Below are positions 24,220 to 36,393 of a stretch of 64,000 nucleotides of DNA, one piece after another. The notes beneath the pieces are model-generated. The model worked only from the letters and a program-made list of their open reading frames with translations. It ran no database searches and was not told the origin of the DNA. Positions within the stretch are counted from its first letter, which is position 1. The number at the start of each line of letters is the position of its first letter. The stretch spans positions 1,032,168-1,096,167 of the forward strand of contig NW_006768767.1 in the NCBI RefSeq assembly GCF_000204055.1, given 5' to 3'. This stretch comes from Melampsora larici-populina 98AG31. Taxonomy: Eukaryota; Basidiomycota; Pucciniomycetes; Pucciniales; Melampsoraceae. Position numbers and translations under genes: made by a program.

Positions 24220-25374
24220 ACAACTGAGACATTCAATCAAATACCTTCCTGAAACCTTCCTACACCATTTCCCACCTTGAGCTTGAGTTACCCAACCTTT
24301 GAGCCGTGATGGACTTGACACACTACATCCCTTTTTACCATAACATTTCTTCATATGATTTCGGCTTTTTCTGCTTGGAGATTTTTTTTGAGGATCTTCC
24401 AAATATTTTCAATTGGGGTGAGATTAGGACTATTTGTTAACAAGTTGTGCTTAATTAGAGATTGTTGGTCACACCAATTGTTTGTTTTTCTACTTTCATG
24501 GACTGAAGCTTCATCCTCCATAAGTACAAGATTGGTTGGACAGTTGTGACTGTGGAGTAATGTAGAAAGACACTTTTCATAGACCAATTCAACATAGTCC
24601 AATGAAAGAATACAACCAGCAAGCATCACAATATTTTCAAAACTTTGCAGTGAATGTACTCCATACCATCACTGACGTTCAACCACTTCAAAAAGCATGG
24701 ACCAGGCAGTCAACAAGGTACTTTTCATAAGGCATTCTCCAGACTAAAACTGGTCTGGAGTTCTTCCCAAATTCAAGGTATCATTTTTCTGTCCAAATTA
24801 ACCTACTCCAGTCTTCAACGGTGAAGTGTTTGTACTTTTTATCATATTATAGACCTATATAATTGTGCATGTCATTGAGAGCTGGATAATTTACTGCTAC
24901 ACATGCAAACATACCCAATTGGTGAATCTCCCTCTGAATAGTTTTTGAGCCAACTTCAGTTGGCAGTAGCTTGGTAATTCTGTATATATGATACAGTAGC
25001 CCTTCTATTTTTCTTATGATTGGGCATGCCATTGAGAGCTGGCTTATTTACTGCTACACATGCAAACATACCCAAATTGTGAATCTCCCCCTGAACAGTC
25101 TGTGAGCTGACTTCAGTTGGAAGTAGCTTGGTGATTTTAGATACAGTAGCCCTTCAATTTTTTTTAGGATTTTCTTCAGATATTATTCACCATGTTTGGT
25201 GAATGTTCTAGGTTGCCCAGCATGGCTTTCACTACTTATAGTGCAAGCATTCTTAAGCTTTGAAATCACATTATGTACAGACAATGGTGGATAGCCTGGT
25301 TTGTTTACAATGTGCATGCCTTGTAGAGATCCTTTGTGTGTTCCAGTAATTCTAGCCTTCTCGCTGCAAGTCAA
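24220..25374 (-). pseudogene. Tc1-like transposase, broken
   Basis: On the minus strand, 25374-25183 encodes a helix-turn-helix-like segment (EKARITGTHKGS ... HNVISKLKNACTISSES). The region 25165-24847 follows with a typical Tc1 linker (ITKLLPTEVGSKTIQREIHQ). The catalytic half 24629-24351 has LMEDEASVHES and SPNLTPIENIWKILKK, the D and E motifs of DDE_3 transposases. Stops and frame changes separate the pieces, and the tail (KKPKSYEEMLW) is in another frame. The linker segment is duplicated in tandem. No terminal repeats were found. Confidence 0.75.
24868..25165 (-). repeat. Internal tandem duplication in the Tc1-like pseudogene, about 157-bp period
   Basis: The stretch from GTCATTGAGAGCTGG at 24871 recurs at about 25028 as GCCATTGAGAGCTGG. 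Both copies run through ACTGCTACACATGCAAACAT and CAGTAGCCCTTC. They encode the same DNA-binding linker segment twice. Confidence 0.8.
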
Positions 25375-25564
25375 TTATTGTGTCTTCATTTTGTGTAAGA
25401 CAGGTGAGTTGTGATGGTTTAGAGGAACAGTGGTCCATGAAGGACAACAGTTCTCTGAGCTCAGGTGTAAATACTCTGAAATGTATGCAGAATTTTGGCA
25501 TGGAACTGTACAGTAGTAAAGGATCCTGGGCTCTTTGATATCTTTCCTTGGTCAAGGACTTCAA

Positions 25565-26600
25565 TTCAAAAATGATTCAGAAACATTGGGATGCAGCATC
25601 AAGTGTCAGTCAAAGGGACTGGTCCAGGTCAGTGACCCTCTTGGTGACAATTAGTCAGATGTTGCCTGGAAACTGAAAGAATAGGTATATCAGAGATTCA
25701 AAGACGGTTTTTAGATGTATGGTAGATGAAGGGGAACTAGGACTTATGTATATGGCAAACAATGGCAAACAAAGTCCAAATTGAACAGTTGAGTAGCAAG
25801 TCACAACAACTTCAACCAAATATGTTTCACACCTGACCATTATACAGAGATAATTAGGGTATAAACTACATAAGAAACTTGGTTCTGAGCTTGGCACACT
25901 TCATGGGTTTCTTGTCAAGTCAAGCAATGTTGGCCAGGGTGCTGATATTCACAGAAGACTGGTGACTGTAAGTGAGCCATAGTGCAACAACAGGCTTGAT
26001 GCCATCTTTTCTTCCACCTCAAAAGTCCTATTTCCCTCAATTTATCATGTTGTAATGCTTTGAGCTAGGGCTACTAAAATGCGGTCTCTGATAGCCTAGC
26101 TGTCCCCAATCATTCCACTCAGAGTGTCTTCCATATTGGCCTCCAGGCCGTGATAATAATATACACAGGATATCTGTACACCACAGTGCTAAACCCAAGA
26201 TGAGTTGTCATGTAGACTGCTGTCATTTTCATCCTCTAGACAACCAGAGGATCCCATGGAACATAAATCACAAGTAAATTATTGAACAAGACAACATAGA
26301 AATAGAGACAAAGAAATCATTGGCTTGTGATCAGGTCTAGTGTACATATCACACAAATCAAAGACATGAGTGCAGATTCTAGAGGGAAAACATATAGAGA
26401 ACCTCCTTTGATAGGATTACCAAATCAACGCATGCATCCTGCATGTGAATTCATGTTTTTATTCAAACAGATTCAAATACAGAGATATATAACTATTCTT
26501 GAGGAAAAAAGTGTCCTTATTCAAAAGGGGATATCATTTATAAAAGGTCAGGAGTATGATTCAAGTTTTAAATAGAATGTTATCTATCTTATAGTTGTTT
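25565..26600. other. Spacer without a confident gene
   Basis: The only frame of note is 26327-26575 plus (82 codons, KTYREPPLIGLPNQRM segment), which is unrecognised. It lies over the 3' flank of the transporter relic on the opposite strand. Confidence 0.35.
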
Positions 26601-27341
26601 CTAGTCGTCTTTCTTGTTGGATACATCCATACGCTTCGGTTTATTTGGGGGTATTGAAGAATACATACGAGTTGAGATAATCACAAGGGCGGTACCTAAG
26701 AGATAGTGGCGACCAGGAATCACACCACTGAAACCTGAAGACAACAAAGCCGACACTTTGAAGGAAAATTCATGAAAAAAACTCAGTATGATTGGGTTTG
26801 GCTGAAATGGAAGATTTTATAACTTCAGACAAATGAATTTTCAGCTTACAGACTATTGAGAGGCTATTTGCAAAGCTTTTGGTGACGGTGCTACTCTGTG
26901 TAACGATGATGAAACCAAGATCCCACCAAGTGCATGGTACATAATCACAGACCAAACCAAAGTGCTATAACCACAAAAGAAGCCTCTTTTGGTGACTTCA
27001 ATGTANNNNNNNNNNNNNNNNNNNNNNNNNNNNNNNNNNNNNNNNNNNNNNNNNNNNNNNNNNNNNNNNNNNNNNNNNNNNNNNNNNNNNNNNNNNNNNN
27101 NNNNNNNNNNNNNNNNNNNNNNNNNNNNNNNNNCGGGCGAGCGGTTGGTGTGTTAGGATTGATCACTTTTGTTTCTTCTTTCTCAATGTTCGGTGTGGTT
27201 TCACGATCCTTGACGAGCCTTTTCAAAATAACATCCAGCCAGGCCAGAGGATAAACACGAGCAAATGATCGCGATGAGCCCTTTCAGCCAATCTTGTCCG
27301 TCATTGAGTTTATGATGTGATGATTTTGTTGATAAGCTCGG
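26601..27341 (-). pseudogene. Nucleotide-sugar (UDP-galactose type, SLC35A-like) transporter, C-terminal relic
   Basis: Three minus-strand exon pieces read as a transporter. 27341-27205 gives KGLIAIICSCLSSGLAGCYFEK, matching the well-known GL-A-L-CLSSG-AGVYFEK helix. 27005-26850, cut by the N gap, gives FFCGYSTLVWSVIMYHALGGI, then after a one-base frame slip TKSFANSLSIV. 26734-26601 gives GRHYLLGTALVIISTRMYSS and ends in a Lys/Asp-rich cytosolic tail (NKKDD). Splice sites are GTGAAAC at 27204 and GTAAGC...CAG at 26849-26735. Such proteins carry UDP-sugars into the Golgi. The N-terminal helices are not seen upstream. The missing half and the frame slip suggest a relic, although sequencing error near the gap could explain the slip. 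Confidence 0.7.
27006..27133. other. Assembly gap (128 N)
   Basis: A run of N inside the transporter relic; size may be arbitrary. Confidence 1.
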
Positions 27342-27676
27342 CTGTAGTTGAACTAGCGATACGCCCAAGGTCAATAGCACCGATGATGTCCATTGTAAAG
27401 ATGTGTGCTTGATTGATTTGAATGATAGATGATATCACAGCACTGAAACTTCGATTGAGTATATGAGTTGAAGGTTCAAGATTGTTGAAAGACTTCATTT
27501 AAAGTGGATTGATGAAATGGCGCATACATATAGCTTGGTGATGTTTCAGATCGATTGGGATTTCACATCAACAATCGGATTTGGACTTTCACTTTGAATT
27601 GGCCAAACATCGGGTCGGTCATTTGCCCATCTCCCCGGAAAAGGGGTTCCTTTCACCAAAAATTAAGGTCCTGCGT

Positions 27677-27880
27677 TCAAATCTGCATAGCCCTCATCCT
27701 CTCAGCTTGTTCAGCAGTCATCCCGGACCCAGCTGGCAAAGTATCATTCAACTCATGATTAAGATGGAAGGTAAATTGTTTCAAGACAGATTGTGGCATG
27801 TCATCAAGGTGAACAAATTGACCACAGTTGACGGTTGGAGGATTATTGTCCGTCTGACTCTCAGCAGATCATAACATGAT
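27677..27880 (-). CDS. Orphan coding exon, unknown
   Basis: A minus frame reads about 65 codons with a coding-like composition (TVNCGQFVHLDDMPQSV, then FHLNHELNDTLPAGSG and TAEQAERMRAMQ) before a TGA at 27677. A stop lies just upstream, so it should be an internal or final exon. It may belong to a gene upstream of the transporter relic. A second open minus frame at about 27560-27645 (FPGRWANDRPDVWPIQ) could be the next exon, but I could not join the two. The long plus frame over the same bases is taken as the shadow. Confidence 0.4.
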
Positions 27881-28227
27881 ATCTTTGAGATGCGGTCAAT
27901 CAAATGAGATATGAAAAGCTCTCTAAATATGCTGTATAGCCTAGCATGGATGACAACAATCTTCCAAACAAATTCATCTCATTTGCTCTCCGAGTGAAGA
28001 TAACCTTGGATTCAAAATTGTCACGCATATAACCATAGATTCTGAGCTAGGTGTTCAGCTGGTCAGACCTCTCCACTTTACTTATCTCGTCCTTCACCGC
28101 CACCATCACTTCCAAAGCTCAATTTCTATTCTTGACTATCGGACTCTACTTTGTCACCACCTTCTATAGTACACTTCAAGCGCAAACTATTTATATCTGA
28201 CATCCTGATATTCTCATCTTATTCTTT

Positions 28228-29055
28228 CCAGAACTTTTCACTTCACCGCCTTTACCTGATTCACAAGAGTCCAAATCAGAGATATATCCCGGTATCTTGC
28301 AATCTGAACACACTTGTGGAATCCAACTTATTGGTGTTGGCTCATACGTTACAATCTTCTTGTTGCTCACTAATAGTAATACTATAGCTGTGCCAGGCTG
28401 CGTCCTTTTCATCCAAGCTCACGTTATTAAAAATACCTAAAATGAGCGAACCGGAAGCAAATTTGTAATTGTTGGGTCTAAATAATTTATTTATGGTTGG
28501 TTGGGTGGTTCTCTACTTTGTGTGGAAGAAGTTGAGGGAACAAGCGTGTCTAGGTTAGAGCGCTAGGTGATAATGTGTTGAGAGGGAATACAACGAGTCT
28601 TGGCACGGCTACATCGTCGTAGATGGAGAAGGAGACGTAGGGAGGCGCTGACCCCCTGTAGAGCTCATTCTACAAGGTAAAAGTGAGCCCTGAACGAGCT
28701 GTGACTGCGTCAAGGTAGTTGTGGAGCGGTGAGAGAGTGTCAGCGGATCCTAGATCATGAACAACACACTATTAAGTAGTATCACATAAAGCCGGTCAGA
28801 GTCGGTCGTATCCGCTGGACACATCCCCCTCGCTTGATACTTAGAACATCAAACACGATTAAGCTTAGATTTCTCCACTTGACACCTCGTCTCCCACTGC
28901 CATCATCACCCAATCTGATTCAATTGTTGTGTCGAGCCTTGAGGGACTTTGTTAAGTTACACAGTACACTCAATTTTTCCAGAACTTCCCACTTCACCGC
29001 CTTTACCTGATTCACAGAAGTTCAAATCAGAGATATATGTACCCTGGTATTTCTG
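28228..29055 (+). repeat. Direct repeat of a 5'-flank segment, two copies 750 bp apart
   Basis: About 77 bp beginning CCAGAACTT at 28228 and again at 28979 share CACTTCACCGCCTTTACCTG, ATTCACA and AAATCAGAGATATAT. The second copy lies just upstream of the secreted-protein gene. An LTR fragment separates the copies. Confidence 0.75.
28470..28821 (-). mobile_element. LTR fragment with adjoining polypurine tract
   Basis: Read on the minus strand, a G-rich tract (GAGGGGGATG) at 28822-28831 is followed by TGTCCAGCGG at 28821. The segment ends GACCCAACA at 28470, with TG...CA ends over 352 bp. No flanking duplication matches, so it is a 3' LTR with a stub of internal sequence rather than a clean solo LTR. 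Confidence 0.5.
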
Positions 29056-29911
29056 AACACACTTCACGATCTTCTTTTTGAAATATCCCATCAAACCTGT
29101 CTCATTCCTCAACAATTATTAAAGAATTTGTCATGCTTTTCTTCAAAATCATCATTGCTGCTGTTCTAGCAGGTCAGTAAATTCCTAGACACTAATCCAT
29201 ATCTCCATTTGTATTTAATCTTACTCGATCCTCTATCATTTCTTACAGCCACGATCTCTGCCAGCCCCGTCCAAGTTGACCAAACGTGAGCAAAGTCTTG
29301 ACATCTTTCTCCGTGTTGTGCAGCCGCTCTCAGAGACTTTATCTAACGCATGACTTGCTTGATCTCAGTGTCACTGGTGAAGTCCTACAACGACGATCTG
29401 TAGAGGACGAGGTTACTCCCATCATCAAAAAGAGATCGTAAGTGAAGGTTTTGAGCATCAACTCGCGTCACTCCACTCTCGTTAATTGTTTGACTAATTT
29501 ATATGATACCTATTTCTACGCAAAAAAAACTCACTAGGTCAAGCCTCGAAATTCGTTTCCGTAAAGGCAATGGGATACTCTGCCCCATATGTCGCTGTTG
29601 TTGATGATCTGGTAAATGCCAATGCAATCAATGTGCGTGTGTGATCCACTCACGGTTTATGGGCGAAAAGTGAATAGGAAGTAACTTGAGGATTACATTT
29701 CTTAGGGAGATGGAGCGGTTTATATACGCGTACATCTCGTGACAGAATACAAATAAGGAAATGTGAGAGTTGGTCAGGAAGCAAGGGTGAACTGCCTTGA
29801 TACAATAGTTGTCGAGACAAGAGGTATCCGGATCCGGTACATCTGGATCCGGTTTACAAAGTAGTGTTTTGGATAAAAGACGGTTCTTTGCAAAGCAATA
29901 AAAATAGGAAA

Positions 29912-30240
29912 TGTGATACCCCGTTTCTTTTGTTTCCCTTTGTCTCCTCTCTCTTTTTTGTAATACGCTTTTGAAGACATTTGTGCGCTTTTCCAAATGT
30001 CCTCCTTTGACAAATCCTCGCCGGATTTGTCCTCCCACTGTTGTAGACCGGATCCTCTCACATCGGATCCGGCCATAGTTAGATCTCACCGACTATCATG
30101 TTGTCATTCCCTTCCCATTTTCCTTATTAGTACTTTGTAGAGACGGACGCCTATATAAGGCGTCCTCTCCTTGCTCCAGGAATGAACACCAAGCAGCTTC
30201 TCAGTAGAATCACCGCACCGATCCTCTATTGAACATAACA
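29912..30240 (+). repeat. 5' LTR of the young Gypsy element
   Basis: 329 bp with ends TGTGATACC and GAACATAACA. It appears identical to the 3' LTR at 36645-36973. GAAA flanks the whole element (29908-29911 and 36974-36977). It contains nested inverted repeats (ACAAATCC/GGATTTGT and CCGGATCC/GGATCCGG) and the promoter at 30145. Confidence 0.95.
30145..30165 (+). promoter_or_regulatory. TATA box framed by a perfect inverted repeat in the Gypsy LTR
   Basis: GGACGCC, TATATAA and GGCGTCC follow each other directly, placing the TATA element in the loop of a 7-bp-arm palindrome. The same arrangement exists in the 3' LTR. Confidence 0.65.
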
Positions 30241-30687
30241 AATAATTATTCGTTAGTAAAACCTTTTCCTTCTCTAACACCTTTTCCCACCACAATCGAA
30301 GACAATCCTATATTAACCTGTGATCCCACTCCATCACCCAGTGCTTACCAGTACCAACAAAAAAACTCGATCCCAAACAACCAACCAGCACTACCTTTTC
30401 ACAAGTTGATATTTCAAAGTCGTAAGTAACTCTCGAATTCCCTAGCTAGTTATTCGAACCTACTCCATCGACTGACCCTCCTTCGATTAGTTAGACTCAA
30501 GGAAGCCCAGATACATAACTAACAAACCAGCAAACACCACGCATCACCTTTTAAGGTATCATCAAGCAAAAAAAGATTTTAATCTTACAACCCGTACGTA
30601 TATTCCTGATAGAGACTCTGATCAAGTCTCGCGAAAGATATTAATAAAACAAACACCATCTCAAATACGTAGAAAAAAAACTTCAAA

Positions 30688-33557
30688 ATGGACGAACACA
30701 GTGGATTTATCCAAGTTCCGGCCGAAGACATCAGAGTCCTACGAGCCCAGATCCAACAGACCAGCATCAACGCTCAGAACTCCGCGCAGGCTCACGCGCA
30801 AGCTCTCTCAGAGCTCAGAGAACAGTATCAGCAAGCTTACCAACAACAAGCTCTAGAACTCGCTGACACTAAGAACATCCTCCAACAACTGCAAAACAAC
30901 CCCAATCATAACTATACCAAGAAACCCGACGCCTTTCGAGGAGAACCACGCAAATTCGAAGGATATGGCGATAACGCCGAGTTATGGTTACTCGAGCTAG
31001 AATCAAACTTCCGAATCCATCACTACCCTGAGACCGAATGGGGAGAGATGATAGGAGCCTACCTAGACGAAGAATCGAAAATGTATTGGCTCTCGGAACG
31101 AAACGCCACCGGAGGAATCATAAACAATTATCAAGAATTCAGGAACAAATTCCTCCAAAAATATAACTTCAGTTTAACCATGGACGAGATAAGAGAAAAA
31201 ATTAAATTACTATACTACCGAAATGATATACATGACTACATCTTAAGATTCCGCAAATTGTCCTGCCAAATACCTTTAGATAAGTTCGGTTTCCTTGATA
31301 GAAAATTCGCCTTCCTAGACAAACTTCCGGCAAACATCAGAGAATGGGCCAATAGACCTGAAGTTGTAGAAAAAGAAGACATGGAACTCATCTTCGCTGC
31401 CGCCAGGGAACGCGACCAAAACAATAAAGTAAACAACCGAACTTTCAAGGCGCCCGAAAATAAAAGGGTATTTGATCAAAAATTCAGCCGTCCCTTCACT
31501 CGAAGCAACTACCACAGACCGTCTAACTTCGGAAGACCTCCCGCAGTAACTAATACGTCCGGACCCATGGACTTAGACTTAATGGACAAAGCTAAAACTA
31601 CTCAAGTAACATCACAGACCGAATGCTTCAAATGCCATGGACACGGCCACCTCGCTAGAGATTGTACCAACACGAGGAAACCTTTTAAACCGAGCTTCAA
31701 GAAACCCAATTACTCAGGAGGAGATCGGCGTAAGCAGAGCCTCTTGCTAATCGACATGGATCAAGAAAGCTCCCCGAAACTAGAGACGACTCCTTTCCTC
31801 GGACCCGATGGGACAATGATTAAGTCGTCTAAGGAATCTTCCTCTAGCCTCGACGGCCCCGGCGTCGACGGAAGAGAAGACCTCGCTATGAAGGTCAAAG
31901 CCTACAAGAAAACTCTCGATAATCCCGAGTATCAGGAAGAACTCAAGAAGGAACGAGAGACACTAACCAGGCTATTTCGAGATCAGGCAGAAGATCTGTC
32001 CTACCGATGTTGTAAGTCATGTTGTATCTTTGGGAACGAAGATAGTCCCGAAACAGTCTCTAAAGGCATTGATTATTTTAATTTAGATGCTGAACAAGTC
32101 AATAACATCATGAAGAGACCGCTGGAAGAAGAATCCGAAGAAGAAGGAACAAGAGAGAAACCCATTCTTGTTAATGCTAGTCCACCGCTCACGTCTAGAT
32201 ACTCCAATTATCTAGGACTCCCTAGTCCCGAATATTCACCAACAAACCAGGCCGAAATCTCGAACATTGACATGTCCAACTTGCCATTCTCACCGGCCTC
32301 TCCAACCCAAGAAAGACAGACGTCCGCCAACAACTCAGACATCCAAGAGTTACATCTCCTACCTCTAGGTGAGAAAATCCCTCCCTACCCAGACGTAGAA
32401 GTAGATGGTAGAAGAATTGACGGGTTCGGCTTCACCAACACCCCATTTCACTCTCCCATACAAGAACGAGATAGAGAAGAACTGGGAGAACGAGAGTTAG
32501 AACATGTGGAAACCTGGAACAGAATCATGGGGCATAACAAAAAGAGGCCGAGGTGGACCGGATTTGCTGTTAGTGGACCTAAGGATCTAGGAGAATACGA
32601 CGGCGAAGCCATTCTATCCCTGGAAGAAGGCGAGATCTACGAAGGACACTCTTTATCCTTGAACATCGTAGACCTAGCGACACAGAGCAACTCGAACTCG
32701 TCGCTTCCAACGTATACTAGCCATTTCAGGAACTACCCACTGGCAACGATCCTAGACACAGGAGCAGCCGCAAACTATATCTCTGAACACAAGCTTAAAA
32801 GGATGTTGGACCTAAACCCTAACCGCATAAAACTTGAAGAAACCGACGGACAGAAGGTGAGGTTGGCAAATGGTGCCCACGAAACGTCGACCAACACAGC
32901 CACTTTTGAGCTAGAAATCGACAACTGCAACAACGGCGGTTTCTTTAGATTCACCATCAAAGCTTACGTACTTCCACTACCCAACGTAGAACTGATCCTA
33001 GGCATGCCTTGGTTCAAAGAACACAAACCCAAGATCAAGTTCGATAACATGGAGTATGAAATCGAGAGGGACTCACGTTGCTATAACTTCATCCCTAAAC
33101 CAAGCAGAAACGACCTGTACACGATGGCGTTGGGAGGATTGCATAGTATCCTCGAAAAAATCGCCCGTGACACTGCACCTGAGTGCTTTGAAGAAGATAT
33201 CAGACAAGTGGAACGGAAGCACAAACATTTCATCGACACCGGAGACTGTAACCCAATTAAAACACACGGAAGGCCCCTAACTCCACCTGAACACCAACTA
33301 ATCGGGCAATTTGTGGAAGAGGGCCTGGAACAAGGAATAATTGAGAAAACGGACTCCCCTTGGAGCTCTCCTTTATTACTTGTAAAGAAGGCCGACGGTT
33401 CAACACGTGTATGTGTTGACTACCGAGCGTTGAATAAGGTAACTCGAAAAAATGCTTATCCACTCCCACGGATTGATGACGCTTACCAATTTTTGTCTGG
33501 TGCAAAGTGTTTTACGACAATCAACCTTAAGTCCGGTTTTTGGCAGGTCCCCATGGC
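30688..33557 (+). CDS. Gypsy gag-pol, 5' part (Gag, zinc knuckle, protease, start of RT)
   Basis: One open frame begins at ATG 30688 after a 447-bp leader. A retrotransposon Gag domain with a coiled N-terminus spans roughly residues 70-230 ([19 protein letters not shown] ...). The CCHC knuckle [14 protein letters not shown] starts at residue 313. A long acidic linker leads to the aspartic protease motif [12 protein letters not shown] near residue 689. RT begins at about residue 860 with [20 protein letters not shown] near 911. The frame is broken at 33558 by a MITE and resumes at 34025. Gag and Pol share one frame with no visible frameshift signal. With apparently identical LTRs this copy looks recent. 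Confidence 0.93.
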
Positions 33558-34024
33558 CAACGTTGGGCCGGTGCGTTGCTTTGACTGAGCAACGCACAGC
33601 AACGGCGAGCAACGGCGAGACACCAGCAACGCAACGGAACGCAACGAGTCAGGCTGTTGCTCGGTGCGTTGCTGGTACAGGTCCGGGATTACAGACGGTT
33701 GCGTTGCGGTTCTCGACCCGTTGTGAGCAACGCAACCCCGCAACGGGCAAACAGGCATGGCCCCGGCACGGGCGCAGGGATATCTCAGATATCCCTGGAC
33801 CCTCCCTGCTTCTACAAGTGATTTCCATCAAACTTCGCTAGATCCCTCACACGCACGACACACAATGCTAAGCAACCAAGCAACGGTTTGCGTTGCGCGC
33901 AGCGCAACGGGCGTTGCCTTTGCCCGTTGCGTTGTGGGACTAAAGTATTGATATTCAACCGTTGCGTTGCCCGCAACGAGCCGTTGCGGGCAACGTATCG
34001 CAACGGCCCATCGTTGCCATGGCC
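33551..34024. mobile_element. 459-bp hAT-like MITE (33558-34016) inside the Gypsy RT
   Basis: Ends are CAACGTTGGGCC at 33558 and GGCCCATCGTTG finishing at 34016. CCATGGC(C) lies on both sides at 33551-33557 and 34017-34023. The interior is dense in GCAACG/CGTTGC motifs. The pre-insertion reading frame of the RT is regained exactly on removal. It shares its ends with the fragment at 6711. Confidence 0.9.
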
Positions 34025-36393
34025 CCTCAAGACAAAGAAAAAACCGCGTTCACTTGCCGTCAGGGTCATTTCCAATGGTCAGTAATGCCTTTTGGATTGT
34101 GTAATGCACCGGCGACCTTCCAGGAAATGATGAACGACATCCTGCGAGACGTCATTGACAAGTTTGCATTAGTTTACTTAGATGATGTTATTATTTTCTC
34201 TAGGTCACAGGAAGAACATCTGGAACATGTCAAACAAGTATTTCAAATTTTAAAGGATCATAGGTTAGTAGTCTCACCAAAAAAATGCCAATGGGGCAAG
34301 AGCTCACTACTGTTTCTTGGACATATCGTTGATGGAAATGGAATCAGAACTAATCCCGAGAAAATCAACAAGATTATGGAATGGCCACGCCCAGATAATA
34401 TCTCAAAGGTTAGAGGTTTTCTGAACCTCTGTACTTACTACAAGAGGTTTATCAAAGGCTTCTCTTCGATCGCCTCGCCAATCTACAAGCTCACCGAAGG
34501 TTCCCCGAAGCCGGGGTCTTCGATTGTTTGGGGGGAAGCGCAACAATCAGCCTTCGATACCCTGAAAGAGGCACTATCAAAATCAGTACCACTCCAACAC
34601 CCAACTCCATTTCGCCCGTTCGCCCGTTCGTCCTCGACACCGACGCGTCAGGAACTAAGATCGGCGCGGTATTACAACAAGACAAACAAACCGAGGTTCC
34701 CAAGACAGGCAACTTTGATTACACTCAATATCAAAAAAGCCTAAGGAATAATAACTTGCGTCCAATAGCTTTTGAGTCCAGGAAATTATCTAAAACCAAA
34801 CAGAACTACTCGGCACAGGAACGAGAACTCCTTGCAATCGTACATGGACTTAAACACTTCCGTGGATATATAGAAGGTTCGCCAGTCTTGGTTAGGACAG
34901 ACCACGAGTCACTAAAACACTTCAAGACACAGAAGTTTATTAACCGAAGACTGGCCTGGTTCGTAGACGAAATAGAATTCTTCGACACTCACATAATATA
35001 CCGACCTGGCAAAGAGCAATTGGCAGCTGATTCCCTGTCCCGAAAACCAAATACCGAATTCGACATTGACCCTCCAGAAGTGGCCCAACCATTGTTTAAT
35101 ATCAGTGAACACAATGATCCTTATAGAACGCTGGTAGAATATAGACTCAAACTGGAGGCTGGCATCGACCCAGCCACCGTTGGAAACGGACTGTTCCGTC
35201 TAATCCACAACCAGTTGGTCTTATATGAAGATGAGGACTTGACTACAGTACCCCAAATTGTTGCGACTAACGAGGGCGAAGCCGAATCACTCGCCTTCCA
35301 AATCCATGAAGACTTGGGCCATCGAAACGTCGAAGACGTACTAGCAGCGGTCAAGAAACGCTACTGGTTCCCTAATTTGAACCAAACTGTTCGCAACTCG
35401 ATAGCACTTTGCGCAGCCTGCCAAGTACACGCTGCCCCAACGAAACAACAACAACTCCCTATTCAGATGATCACTAGGGGAGAACCTTTCCGTAAGTGGG
35501 GAATGGACTTCGTAGGGCCACTAATCAAAACCGCTGACAGATACCAGTATCTAGTCACTTCGATAGACTACGGAACGGGGTGGGCATACGCTAAACCTTT
35601 GAAAAGAACGTCAGCAAGTGGCGCCATAGAGTTGATCAAAGAAATGATTCTGAATCACGGATTACCGGTCGAAATCACAACTGACAACGGATCCGAATTC
35701 ATTTCAAGGGAATTCAAAGAATATATGCTAGAACAAGGTATAAGACATGTCACAACGACCGCTTACCACCCTCAAGCCAACGGTCTGATCGAAAGGTTCC
35801 ATGGAACCTTTGTCAACACGCTCCGCAAATTATGTAGCCCGTATAATCAAGACTCTTGGAACAAATACATAAATTCTTGCCTGTTTGCTTACAGAGCGGC
35901 CTACTCACACTCAATGAAGGCGTCTCCTTACTTTATGGTGTATGGAAATGATGCTCGATTACCATCCGAGAAAGTAAGCATTAAATACAATGATTCGATT
36001 GAGAATCTAGAACTGATACACCGACAACGTAACCTAGATGTTCGAAGACATGCAAAAACTAGGGCTGACCTTATCAAAGAGCTTAACGCCAGAGCCTCAC
36101 TTAGAAACACACAGACAGAAGAAGCATACGTCGAACGAAACATCAGGACTGGAGACAGGGTCCTCCGAAGCTTTGAAGGACGACCTTCTAAACTCCATCC
36201 CAAGTGGGATGGACCTTTTATTGTTGGAGATTGCTACCCCAACGGTACGTATACTTTAATGACATCTAATGGACACACTCTGAATGCTAAAGTAAATGGT
36301 GTGCGCCTAAAATTGTATAAAGGAAAGTCTGATGAATTCTTCTACGCCTCTCGCGAACTCCACAAACGCGACGAACTTGCCAGAAGAAGATAA
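34025..36393 (+). pseudogene. Gypsy pol, 3' part (RT, RNase H, integrase)
   Basis: RT continues with CRQGHFQWSVMPFGL and the catalytic YLDD at 34174-34185. RNase H follows with LDTDASGTKIGAVL and REL-LAIVHGLKHF. The integrase has an HHCC zinc-binding region (CAACQVH near 35410) and the DDE core GMDFVG, TTDNGSEF and NGLIERFHG. A C-terminal HPKWDGPFIVG segment precedes the stop at 36393. An 8-bp tandem duplication at 34613-34628 shifts the frame between RT and RNase H, so this part is disrupted independently of the MITE. Everything else reads open. Confidence 0.9.

Noticed and set aside
27581..27874. 97-codon plus-strand frame
   Set aside because: The minus strand of the same bases has more coding-like composition (PTVNCGQFVHLDDMPQ), so the plus frame is treated as a shadow.
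28470..28821. Clean solo LTR
   Set aside because: The ends look right, but the flanking bases (GTAAT and CATCC) do not match and a polypurine tract adjoins one side.
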